Assembly: GCA_035048485.1 (NCBI GenBank)
Contig: CM068592.1
Span: 43,276,133-43,340,132 of the forward strand
Source: Pteria penguin
Taxonomy: Eukaryota > Mollusca > Bivalvia > Pterioida > Pteriidae
DNA: 64,000 nt
Direction of reading: 5' to 3'
This document shows, in pieces, positions 1 to 9,701 of this stretch. How positions within the stretch are numbered: position 1 is the stretch's first letter; every line of letters begins with the position of its first letter. The notes below the pieces were generated by a model. The model was not told the DNA's origin. It saw nothing but the letters and a program-made list of their open reading frames with translations, and made no database searches. The position numbers were made by a program, and so were the translations under genes.

Positions 1-58
<58 letters not shown>
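1..58. repeat. (CTAT)n microsatellite
   Basis: Fourteen CTAT tetranucleotides at the window edge; the run probably continues upstream. Confidence 0.95.
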
Positions 59-59
<1 letters not shown>

Positions 60-275
60 CAACATATTTTATTTTATATATTATTACATTAATATAATCT
101 GTATTCCATGTTTAATTTCCTCACCTTCTGTTATCTCCCCACGTTGCATTACAACTCCCTTTCATTCGGAATTAAAAAAAAAAAGAAAAAAAACTAACAC
201 CGATATTTCGGGTCTAAATTGTACAGATTGGACACATATTTTATACATGTAGAAGACAAATTCACATTTGAGATG

Positions 276-335
276 AATTAACATTATTGCTGGGTTGGTT
301 AATTGGTCAAGATAATTGTTCGAGGTGTCAAGTGT
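276..335 (+). mobile_element. Fragment of the 5' part of the YLDD RT element, plus orientation
   Basis: This stretch (ATTAACATTATTGCTGGGTT and on through TTGTTCGAGGT) matches the reverse complement of 4660-4725 at roughly 85% by eye. It is a small inverted remnant of the same element family on the other side of the LINE. Confidence 0.55.
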
Positions 336-346
336 ACACTAAGAAA

Positions 347-403
347 GTTAGAGAATAGTTTTCTCATTCCGCGTGATTTGGTAACTCGAAACTATTCTCT
401 AAC
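347..403. repeat. Inverted repeat hairpin, 15-bp perfect arms
   Basis: GTTAGAGAATAGTTT at 347-361 is repeated in inverse as AAACTATTCTCTAAC at 389-403 around a 27-nt loop. It is too short to assign to a family. Confidence 0.6.
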
Positions 404-667
404 GTTTACTTAGATGTACATATTCGTTATCATTGTCCAATTATTTGTTTTCTAAACATTACAAAACCAATTAAGCACACAATCTACCGGCATATATAGC
501 TCTACGACATCGGAAATTTGATCGATATAGACGTGAGCTATCGCAATGTGATTGGGATTTGACTATAGATAATAACAAAGACATCGATTCAATCGTCGAA
601 GATATTACTGAAAAACTCTTGCAGTCAGCACCTCTTTCCATTCCTATTAAAATTGTTAAAAAGGAAA

Positions 668-721
668 AAGAGGAGTTGCTGGCTCAGTTATGTGGCAGAA
701 GTCACCATGGAGCTATACAAT
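668..721 (-). mobile_element. Short 3'-tail copy of the YLDD RT element inserted in the LINE
   Basis: About 54 bp matching the extreme 3' end (minus orientation) of the RT element at 2664-4735 and 7990-8038, including CTCAGTTATGTGGCAGAA and CCATGGAGCTATACAAT. It interrupts the coding frame of the surrounding LINE. Confidence 0.65.
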
Positions 722-2080
722 TTATCTTACGATATCAAAAGAGCCATGAGGAAACGAAATAGACTCAGGACGAAAGGTAAAAAATCTGATAATCCAATCG
801 ATTGGTCTTATTTTAGAAAATCCCGATACTAAGTAACTAAACTTTAAAGAATAGCAAAACAATCGTTTCATGAAAAACTTGTGCTCTAAAAAACTCCAAC
901 AAATTCGGATCTAAAGACTGGTGGAGGTTAGTGAAACAGCTCTCAAAAATGTTCCAAACAAAACTCTTCTATTAATGTTCTTATTTAAAATGATGGCACT
1001 TTGGCAACTGATGATGTTGTTAAAGCTAACATCCTGAATGACTTCTTTTCCTCTCAGTCAAACATAAAGGACAACAACAATATACACAAAACAGAAGATG
1101 AAATTGATGACATTCTACTTACACTTGATACAACAAAGGCTGATAGCCCTGACAATATGAGTTCAAAATTGATCAAAGAGGCACATAATGAACTAAAGTA
1201 TTACCTTTGTTGCCTATTTAACATATCAATAAGTACTTCAACCTTTCCTTCTTCTTGGAAACTAGCAAATGTGGTTCCAGTATTTAAGAAAAATGATCCT
1301 CGGAAGCCCGAAAATTACCGCCCTATATCTTTGTTATGTATATTGGTAAAGTTCTTTAAAAAATATGTATATAAATATCTTCACAACTATATTTTGACAA
1401 ATGATCTACTTTCATCACATCAATCTGGATTCCGCCCTAAAGACTCTACCATAAATCAACTACTCTACATAACTACATAAATTTTGCCAAAGCATTAGAT
1501 CACGGAAAAGAAATCAGAACCGTATTTTTTGACATAAGTAAAGATTTCGACAGAGTTTGGCACAAAGGTCTTCTTCAAAAACTAAAATCGTTTGGTGTAC
1601 ATGAAAAACTACATGACTGGATTACTGACTACATCAATGATCGAAAGCAAAGAGTAGTGATCAATGGCAGAGTTTCAAATGTCAAATGCATAAATGCTGG
1701 CGTTTCCCAAGAGTCAAATCTTGGCCCTCTCTTGTTTCTTCTGTTCATTAATGATATTATTCATGAAGTCAACTGCAACATCAAACTGTTCGCAGATGAC
1801 ACATCAATTTATAATATTGTTGATAATCCAATGTTGATGCTTTTGCTATGAACGCCAATTTAAGCAGAATTCAATAATTGTCAGATCGCTGGCTAGTAAA
1901 TTTCAATCCCCAGAAAACAGAATCAATGATCATATCAAACAAACAAACACACTCGTATCATCCTCCCCTACAATGGAACAACACACATATTATCCAAGTC
2001 GACCAACACACACACTTCTAGGGATAACATTAAACAAATACACGAATTGGGGAGATCACATAGACTTAACTATAGAGAAA

Positions 2081-2203
2081 AAAAAGAGGAGTTACTGGCT
2101 CAGTTATGTGGCAGAAATCACCTTGGAGCTATACAATACATGAATATAAATAATATACTAGAACATATAACACATTACAAAAATATTTGATTGTAGTGCA
2201 ATT
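2081..2203 (-). mobile_element. Second 3'-tail copy of the YLDD RT element inserted in the LINE
   Basis: About 120 bp, nearly identical to 2668-2783 and to the reverse complement of 7920-8035. It starts at the same AAGAGGAGTTACTGGCTCAG terminus. It interrupts the LINE just before the post-RT segment that resumes at ~2205, so it is a 5'-truncated insertion of the same element family. Confidence 0.75.
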
Positions 2204-2663
2204 AAAATGTTCAAAGTTGTCAATGGTTTATGTCACACTTATCTCACCACCATTCTACCACCGCAACATGCACAACAACACTCACATAACACCAGATATG
2301 CAAGCAACTACACTAGTATTAATTGTAGAATAACTCACCACTTCGACAGCTATTTCCCGTCAACAATCCGCCTCTTGAATAATCTCCCTCAACATATTAA
2401 ACAGATACACACATTTCAATCCTTCATAAATGCAGTAGACACTGATTCCACAGTAATTCCATAATTGTATTTCACTGGTGTCGCAAAGGTCAAATACATC
2501 ACGCGCGACTTCGTATGAACTGCAGTACTCTGAAACATCATTTATTTCTAAAAAAAAAAAATAAAACCCTTATTCCAAGTCCACTATGCAGCTGCGGTGA
2601 AACAGAAACAACAACACATTACCTTCCACTTCTGGAATATACTGTTTCACAATATCTATGAAA

Positions 2664-4735
2664 GAAAAAAGAGCTCAGTTATGTGGCAGAAGTCACCATG
2701 GAGCTATACAATACATGAATATAAATAATATACTATAACATATAACACATTACAAAAATATTTGATTGTAGTGCAATTACGATACCGACTTATGACGGTC
2801 ATTTAATTTGACAAAAGCCAAACAAATGGTGTGGTTAACCGGTTTACGGGCCCACCTTCCCACTCACCGTAACAGCAGAACAATCAAAGGACCTACATTT
2901 AAAAATTTATAAATAATTCTCCATGCAAATAACAAGGGTCAACAGGTATCGCATATTGAGAGGTCATAAAAATATAAACACGTAAGGTATTGTAAAACAC
3001 GTAATGATATAAAAATATATGTGACATCAACATGATAAACCGTGCTCTGCCAGTCTGAAAGCGAATTAAGACCCTAGATCTGTAGGAGTCCCGACTAACA
3101 GTCAGAGGGGACGAGGTTCAGGACCATGTCTCCTCTGAAAGAGGTTTGGACTAGGCCCGTCATATAGTCCCCACCGCCCTGTTAGTCAGCGTGCAACGTT
3201 CAAGTAAAAGTCTGCATAAGGCTGTAGAGGGGCCAAATACAAGACCTATAGTCTTTTTGATGATCTCAATATTATATTGAAGGCCAGATTTAATTTCTGT
3301 AAATATTTTTGTGAGTAGCATCGATACAGATTTTGTGGAACACTTTGAGGAACCAGCGATAAAGTGTTGTTTGTAAGGATTTTTGTGCATTTTTGGAATG
3401 CAGTACAAATATGGAAGTTCTAAATTTAATTTATTTGTGTCAATACCAAACGTATTGATGACAGATTTATGATTCTCAAGTACTTCTGAAACCGAAAATT
3501 TCGTGAGAGCATAAGTAAGATATCCTGGAGCTGAATTTAATCCTAATTCTTTCACTAGGCTGTCAAAGTAATATTTCTTACAAGTAAATGTATAATTATC
3601 AGACGCTGTATCTGCTGGTGTAATGATATAATGTTCTTGGAGGAAAGTAAGTTCTCTGACAACATCAAGATCTTCAAAAATAGATTCGAATCTGGTGTTT
3701 ACAGAACCTTGTAATTTTTTAATTTTTTATCTAAACAGTACTGCATTAGATTTTATCCATTCCGAAAGAGTGTCGACCTGTACTTCCTTTCTTTTTGCCC
3801 ATCGTGTGGCATATTCCTCGCAGCAGTTCATAATATTCTAAAAAAAATTTGGCTCCATGTAAATGATCTGGGTTCTCTGTATATTGGACCTTTAAGTAAA
3901 AGTTCTCTTAATTTGATGTTTTTAACAATATCAAGATCACCAGTAATGACATGGCCACTAGGAGAATATACAAAATTAGATGAGGAACATGTACACGGTT
4001 GAGGATGGCATGTAGAGTAGCTAAGATCAAGATACTGTAGAAACCCTTTGTTATTAGAAATTTTGGATGCAACTGATGGTGTGTAGCTATAGGAAATACA
4101 TGGCGGATTTTTGTTTTTGAAATATGGAGGTATTTTCTCTAAAACAGACTTATGATTTAAAATTTGGCCAAAATTTAAAGAATCAATGCCTTTATTTTCA
4201 AATTTAATTTTGATGAAAGGGCGATTAGAGTTTTCCATAGACTTGACGGGACGAAAAAGTCTAGCGGTCGATATGTCCATAATAATGCCATCTAGTCTAT
4301 ACTCTGCAGAGCTTATATCAGTATACATACGGTGTCTGGACGATAAGTACAACTCGTGTAATTTTCTGAGTGAAATAGAATAAAGTTTTGCACGAATGTG
4401 ATGAAGGCCCAAAGGTTTATTTATAAATGGCAAAAGAGCATCAAAGGAAATATTATGTATTACAGGTTTGTTGTATTTGCGTGTACCATGACTTCGATGC
4501 ATCATCTGGCTTTTGTTGAATAAACCGAGTACGTTAACTGATTGACACGCAGGACTAGTTAGGTTACCAATACTACTTATATTGTCATTGCATCCATGGG
4601 GCGAAGCAGTGGCGAGACGTCTTATCCAGTATTCTTCTCTTTTCCAACGAAAAGGAGTGCTCAAATTGATACCTCGAACAATTTTGTTGACCAATAAACA
4701 AACCCAGCAATAATGTTAATAATCTCAAAATTAAG
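2664..4735 (-). pseudogene. YLDD-type (Penelope-like) reverse transcriptase element, internally deleted copy
   Basis: Read on the minus strand. An upstream ORF at 4694-3828 begins near WKREEYWIRRL and A-SPHGCND, resembling the end of a GIY-YIG-type domain, and runs to GHVITGDLDIVKN. After a frame break come MNCCEEYATRWAKR, then a degenerate 'PADTASDNYTFTCKKYY' finger motif and LPYLYCIPKMHKNP...FIAGSSKCSTK (3555-3280). The ORF then jumps straight into IEIIKKTIGLVFGPSTALC (3275-3160), which in the other copy lies far downstream of the YLDD motif. The palm domain is therefore deleted. The 3' non-coding part (3159-2664) matches 7543-8038 in inverse. The family resembles Penelope-like RTs (LPKIHK-type finger, YxDD palm); this placement is inference. 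Confidence 0.75.
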
Positions 4736-4784
4736 ATTGTCATTCTAGTACATATATGTAATCTGGTTTAATATGTACATATGT

Positions 4785-4785
<1 letters not shown>

Positions 4786-4816
<31 letters not shown>
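4786..4816. repeat. (TA)n microsatellite
   Basis: About 15 TA dinucleotides separating the minus-strand RT element from the next LINE fragment. Confidence 0.9.
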
Positions 4817-4818
<2 letters not shown>

Positions 4819-5640
4819 CAACTGGGCTTGATGAAATAAGCCATCAGATGTTAAAAAAAATCTATAACTCTTTTATTCTTCCAACATTAGAATATGCGTG
4901 CGAGGTACGGGACGGTTGTTCTTCTTTTGACGAAAATTCAACTGGAAGTGGCCAGACTTGCAACTGGTTTACCCCTGTATGCCAGTCGTGAATCTCTTTG
5001 TAATGAAACCGGATGGAAAACCTTAGCAGAAAGAAGGAAACGAAGAAAACTTAATTTATTTTACAAAATTCTTAATAATATATCCCCAAGTTCTTTTTAA
5101 CAAATATTGTTTTACCATTTAATAGAAATAATGAAGGAAATTTACGGTGTAGTAGAAACTACGTGATTCCAAAGTACAGATTAAATAGTACATTACACTC
5201 CTTCTTCCCTTCATCAATGAAACTTTGGGATGACCTCGACTTCGAGGTAAGGCATAATTATACCTTAAATCAATTTAAATTTGCTCTTAAATATAGAAAT
5301 GGAGTTAATAAAATTCCTTTTTATTTTCATATAGGGGATAGAAAAAGTAACATCTATATAACAAGATTAAGAAATAAGTGTAGTATATTAAAAGCGGATT
5401 TATTCAGAGTTAATTTAGTATCTTATCAAACTTGCAGGTGCGGTCATTCATGTGAAGATTCTTTCCATTTTCTGCTTATGTGCACTAATTATAACAATAA
5501 TGCAATATAAAGAAATAACCTATATACTGCCTTGTGTCATTTTGATCCTTTAACTGTTGATAAACTATTGTTTGGTGATATATCACTAATTCTAACATGA
5601 CTTGAGAATTTTCTCCTACATGTCCCATAGAGTTTCACCG
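4817..5640 (+). pseudogene. Second LINE relic: RT start joined to 3' end by internal deletion
   Basis: This begins with KATGLDEISHQML, a motif from the start of the LINE RT domain. It continues almost at once with LPTLEYACEV-DGCSSF, a motif from beyond the RT, so the catalytic core is missing. Then come LATGLPLYASRESLCNETGW and KTLAERRKRRKLNLFYKI (4960-5070), FFPSSMKLWDD (5200-5230), ITRLRNKCSILKADLFRVNL (5355-5420) and a Cys/His cluster CRCGHSCEDSFHFLLMC (5435-5490). It ends with HFDPLTVDKLLFGDISL (5540-5590). This is the typical C-terminal tail of a CR1/L2/jockey-like LINE, with frame breaks. It differs in sequence from the LINE at 540-2663. Confidence 0.8.
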
Positions 5641-6008
5641 TGCTTTATTCTCCGATATATTCACGGTCAGAATCACCACGCCTACTAAGCAGTCATGAGT
5701 TTAAAAGCACCGCCCCCACCCATCGGTGTTATTGATTTTGACAATGTGAATAAAATCAATTTCCAGAAAACCGATTTAGGTCATTCTATTTAGGTTTTCT
5801 GAAAATCAAATTATTGATTTTTACGTAGCATCCACTTTCAATACACAAAAGTGTCGTCTGCATCCACTTTCTGTACACATAAAGTACATGCACAATGAAT
5901 AAAGCGGACGGCCGTCAACCAACTGTTAGAAACATATTGTTGTTGAAATAAAATATTAATATTAAAGTACTTAGTTTCACACTTGTTTCTACAGTTCATG
6001 TTAGAATA

Positions 6009-6114
6009 GAAATGATGACGTCCTTGGCGTTATCTAATGTCCAGTAATTTGATTGGTTAATGCGACTCGGGGCGGTTACTGGACATAAGATAACGACTAG
6101 GACGTCATCATTTC
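6009..6114. mobile_element. Foldback MITE-like palindrome, ~39-bp arms
   Basis: GAAATGATGACGTCC through CCAGTAA (6009-6047) is mirrored by TTACTGGACAT through GACGTCATCATTTC (6076-6114) around a 28-nt loop. There is no coding capacity. Confidence 0.75.
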
Positions 6115-6235
6115 TTAAGTAGTGAAGAAAATGAAAAGATTATTCTTTCTGTTCAAAAGTTTTTGCAATCTTCCAAGAGATTCTGAATTAGTAAATTAGG
6201 GTCACCATGTATATCATCATTACTATGTCTTCTAC

Positions 6236-6241
6236 TCTTCT

Positions 6242-6290
<49 letters not shown>
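6236..6290. repeat. (TTC)n microsatellite
   Basis: Trinucleotide TTC run with occasional CTC interruptions. The poly-Lys ORF on the other strand is an artefact of it. Confidence 0.9.
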
Positions 6291-6448
6291 TTTAGTTGTA
6301 TATATTTTTTTATTAAATGTTGTTATATGTTCTTGCATGTACCGATATTTAAGGCTTTATGATTGAGTTGTAATTTAGGGAGAGGGCACAAATAATGTTA
6401 TAATAACTTATGCCCAATTTAATGAAATAAAATATGTTTAAACTAAAT

Positions 6449-6462
6449 TATTATTATTATTA

Positions 6463-6512
<50 letters not shown>
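6449..6512. repeat. (TTA)n microsatellite
   Basis: About 20 ATT/TTA trinucleotides. The poly-Tyr ORF over it is not a gene. Confidence 0.9.
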
Positions 6513-6779
6513 ATTATTATGTTTCTTTCTTTGTTTGTTTTTTCTGTCTGCAAAATGAACATAGAAAAAGTGGTGAATTTAACAAATTCAGAAACATGAC
6601 TTTCTTCGAATTTTAATCAGTTATGACATGATAAATTCCTTTGCTGAATCACTAAGTAATTACAGCTAAGTTTTTCCTTCGCCCTCTTTATCAGTTTCCA
6701 GTCATTAAATGTAGCATCGCTTTTATTTTCACTTTGAATTATTTCTCAGATAAGCAGATTTATTTCTTTATTGTTATGA

Positions 6780-8038
6780 GAGGGATTTTATGGTTTCTAT
6801 TCAAAAATCAAAACGTTTTGACCTCATTGACAAGTTTAATAATACTTGCAGATATCTGGATGATATTTTGGTTATCGACAACCCTGAATTCGAACAATTT
6901 ATATCAGAAATATATCCACCAGAGCTCATATTGAATAAAGCTAATACTTGAGATAAATCTACACCTTTCTTAGATTTAAAACATCAAAATTATCAACAAC
7001 CTAATATATACTAATATTTATGATAAACGTGAGGATTTTGGATTTCCTATTGAAAATTTCCCTTACTTGGATGGCGATGTCCTTCGACTCCCATCATATG
7101 GTATCTATATATCTCAATTAGTTCGATTTGTCAGAGGCTGCACGGATGTTTTGGACTTTCATAAACGAAATTTACAAATTACTACTAAACTTTTAACTCA
7201 GGGTTACAGATATCACAAGCTAAGAAAAACATTCGGCAAATTCTTCAGATCTTATTCAGAACTTCTGTCTAAATTTGGAAATATTTCTTTTCAACAGTAT
7301 GTATCCAATGGAATTTCCCATCCTAATTTTTACGGTGATCTCGTATATAAACTAAGGAAAGTAAAAGGTTCCGATAACGTTATTTTATCATGTAATAAAA
7401 TAGTCAAACGTCTCCTAAATAGACAATATGATATTGAGATCATCAAAAAGACTATAGGTCTTGTATTTGGCCCCTCTACAGCCTTATGCAGACTTTTACT
7501 TGAACGTTGCACACTGACTAACAGGGCGGTGGGGACTATATGACGGGCCTTGTCCAAACCTCTTTCAGAGGAGACATGGTCCTGAACCTCGTCCCCTCTG
7601 ACTGTTAGTCGGGACTCCTACAGATCTAGGGTCTTAGCTCGCTTTCAGACTGGCAGAGCACGGTTTATCATGTTGATGTCGCATATATTTTTATACCATT
7701 ATGTGTTTTACAATACCTTACGTGTTTATATTTTTATGACCTCAATATGCGATACCTGTTGACCCTTGTTCTTTTCAGGATTATTTATAAAATTTTAAAT
7801 GAACGTCCTTTAATTGTTCTGCTGTTACGGTGAGTGGGAAGGTGGGCCCGTAAACCGGTTAACCACACCATTTGTTTGGCTTTTGTCAAATTATATGACC
7901 GTCCTAAGTCGGTATCGTAATTGCACTACAATCAAATATTTTTGTAATGTGTTATATGTTCTAGTATATTATTTATATTCATGTATTGTATAGCTCCATG
8001 GTGACTTCTGCCACATAACTGAGCCAGTAACTCCTCTT
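6780..8038 (+). pseudogene. YLDD-type (Penelope-like) reverse transcriptase element, 5'-truncated copy
   Basis: The plus-strand partner of the element at 2664-4735. It enters in the RT palm (SKRFDLIDKFNNTC), with the catalytic RYLDD at 6850-6864 followed by ILVIDNPEFEQF. A TGA after NKANT (~6951) and a frameshift near 6980 break it. The frame resumes as KREDFGFPIENFPYLDGDV and YGIYISQLVRFVRGCTD, then TKLLTQGYRYHKLRKTFGKF (7067-7300), ending TNRAVGTI-stop at 7543. The 3' UTR runs to GAGCCAGTAACTCCTC at ~8035 and is shared with the minus-strand copy. The finger domain is absent, so the copy is dead. Both copies have the same 3' end in inverse orientation, 4.9 kb apart. Confidence 0.8.
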
Positions 8039-8039
8039 T

Positions 8040-8760
8040 TTTCTTTTTTCTTTCCAATCAGATCGCTTGAGATTCAAAAGTTAATCATTTCAAAATCATT
8101 GTGAAAGTAAGATCCATTCTAATCTTAGTCAATGGAAATTGATAAATTGATCATTTCCATTTCTTTTCTTAGCTCCCCCTTTTTCCCAAACACACACGGT
8201 ATTCAGACGTAAAGGTAACCATAGCGACAATTAATGAATGTGTAAAGATCATAAGTAAACAACATAATGCCGTGATCGTATCTAGGAGTGTGATTCAATA
8301 CAATAAATTCTACAAGAATTAAATTCAAATTAACAAATACATAACTTTTCAAATGCACTAATTCAGAGAGTCACAAGTTTTTTATAATGTCAACACATCA
8401 CCGTCTAGTCAATGTGTCACGGAATCTCTTTAGTCATAAGTCTTGCGGATCCAAAATCACGCTGCGTGCCATTTATAACCAATTGTATGGAAATAATATA
8501 TCCAAAAGTAGATTGGGTTCATCACTGTTATTGTACCTCTATCCAGACTGTGTATTTAGGAAAAAGCCCTATAATATATACAAAGAATAATAAGCTTATT
8601 TCATTTGATATATTCACAACACTAGTAAAATACATGTAAACACAATCCCAATAGATCTACACGATGTTAATCATGAATGGATTTAAACAATCCATGCATT
8701 TATAATGATAAAGATACTATTCACCTAATTCATGAATACGTCAACATGATAAATAACTCT
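8040..8760. other. No recognised feature
   Basis: AT-rich sequence with short unsupported ORFs only. Confidence 0.5.
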
Positions 8761-8763
8761 TAC

Positions 8764-8960
8764 TGGGGGCCATGTAGCGCAGTCGGTAGCGCGCTCGCTT
8801 TTCGCCGATGCGACCCGGGTTCGATTCCCGGTGTGGTTCGTGAGATAGTGTCATCTACCTGGTTTCGTGAGTTTTCTCCGGATACTCAGGTTTCCTCCAA
8901 CACAAACGACACCCTCACGCCAAGATCCGTGCAAACGAGCAAGATTTATATTAGTTGTTA
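8764..8960 (+). mobile_element. tRNA-derived SINE (family C)
   Basis: The head has Pol III box A (TAGCGCAGTCGGTAGC) and box B (GGGTTCGATTCCC) spaced as in a tRNA, from 8765 to about 8838. The body contains GTTTTCTCCGGATACTCAGG and TTTCCTCC, a segment common in marine invertebrate SINEs. It is read as a SINE and not a tRNA gene because the acceptor ends do not pair well and the conserved body follows. Confidence 0.7.
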
Positions 8961-9675
8961 AATTGTTTCTTAATCGTTGTAAAATAATCTCGACCAATGA
9001 GATTGTTAAATCCAATGTCAAAGGTCCACACAGTCATTAAATTTCAAGTAAGTTGTAATTACTATTAGTAAATAAAATTTATAAAATATGCAGTTAATGA
9101 AATTGCCGTGGGAATGATGCTTGATGTCATTGGATATATATACAAATTAGACAAACATATAAAGCACTAACACACTACAGCTATACAAGGCTGTCATCAT
9201 GCATCCGACCAACTAACCGACTGAGGTTCCCGAGCTCCATGGCCATGCAAGAAGGTTGTGCCCAATTTTCAGATCATTTAGCGTTAACGGGTACACATCA
9301 TAACATGTATTGATAATGTTAAATGTATGTTGTTTACCACTATGAGAAAAACACACACGGTATCACTATTGTCAAAAACTTTCCGTTTATATGCGAACGG
9401 GGATTGTTGACATTGCAACATCAAAGGATTGTTTTGTTTATTTATTATTATTATCATTATTATTTTTTTTTTTGGTTGGCCTCCGGAAATTTCCTATCGG
9501 TTCATTTCACATTTTATACTCCTGCCATTGATGAATACTGTTATATTAATATAATTTAACATCTCACAGGGTTTCCTTCTAACAATATAACAAATGTATA
9601 TGTAATATAATTTGACAAATATTGATAAATCAAAAAATAACAGAATAAGCATAAAAATTAAAAATAATCTTCATG

Positions 9676-9701
9676 ATCTCTCTCTCTCTCTCTCTCTCTC
9701 T
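9676..9701. repeat. (TC)n microsatellite
   Basis: Thirteen TC dinucleotides immediately before the 48-bp array. Confidence 0.9.

Larger units (their letters stand above)
540..2663 (+). pseudogene. Non-LTR retrotransposon (LINE, CR1/jockey-like) relic with RT domain
   Basis: A degraded LINE read across several frames. At ~735-1000 is the linker typical of the endonuclease-RT junction (KRNRLRTKGKKSDNPIDWSY). At 1001-1480 the RT begins, with KPENYRPISLLC and SHQSGFRPKDST. At 1520-1850 the RT continues: VFFDISKDFDRVWHKGL (motif A), then GPLLFLLFINDI and LFADDTSIY, the FADD catalytic motif. At 2207-2464 is the post-RT region (FKVVNGLC, then FPSTIRLLNNLP), and near 2590 a C-terminal CSCGETE motif. 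Frameshifts and stops, plus two inserted tails of another element (668-721 and 2081-2203), make it non-functional. Family placement beyond CR1/L2/jockey-like is uncertain. Confidence 0.85.

Noticed and set aside
7543..8038. Hammerhead ribozyme in the 3' UTR of the YLDD RT element
   Set aside because: No CTGANGA plus GAAA arrangement could be found in either copy's 3' region.
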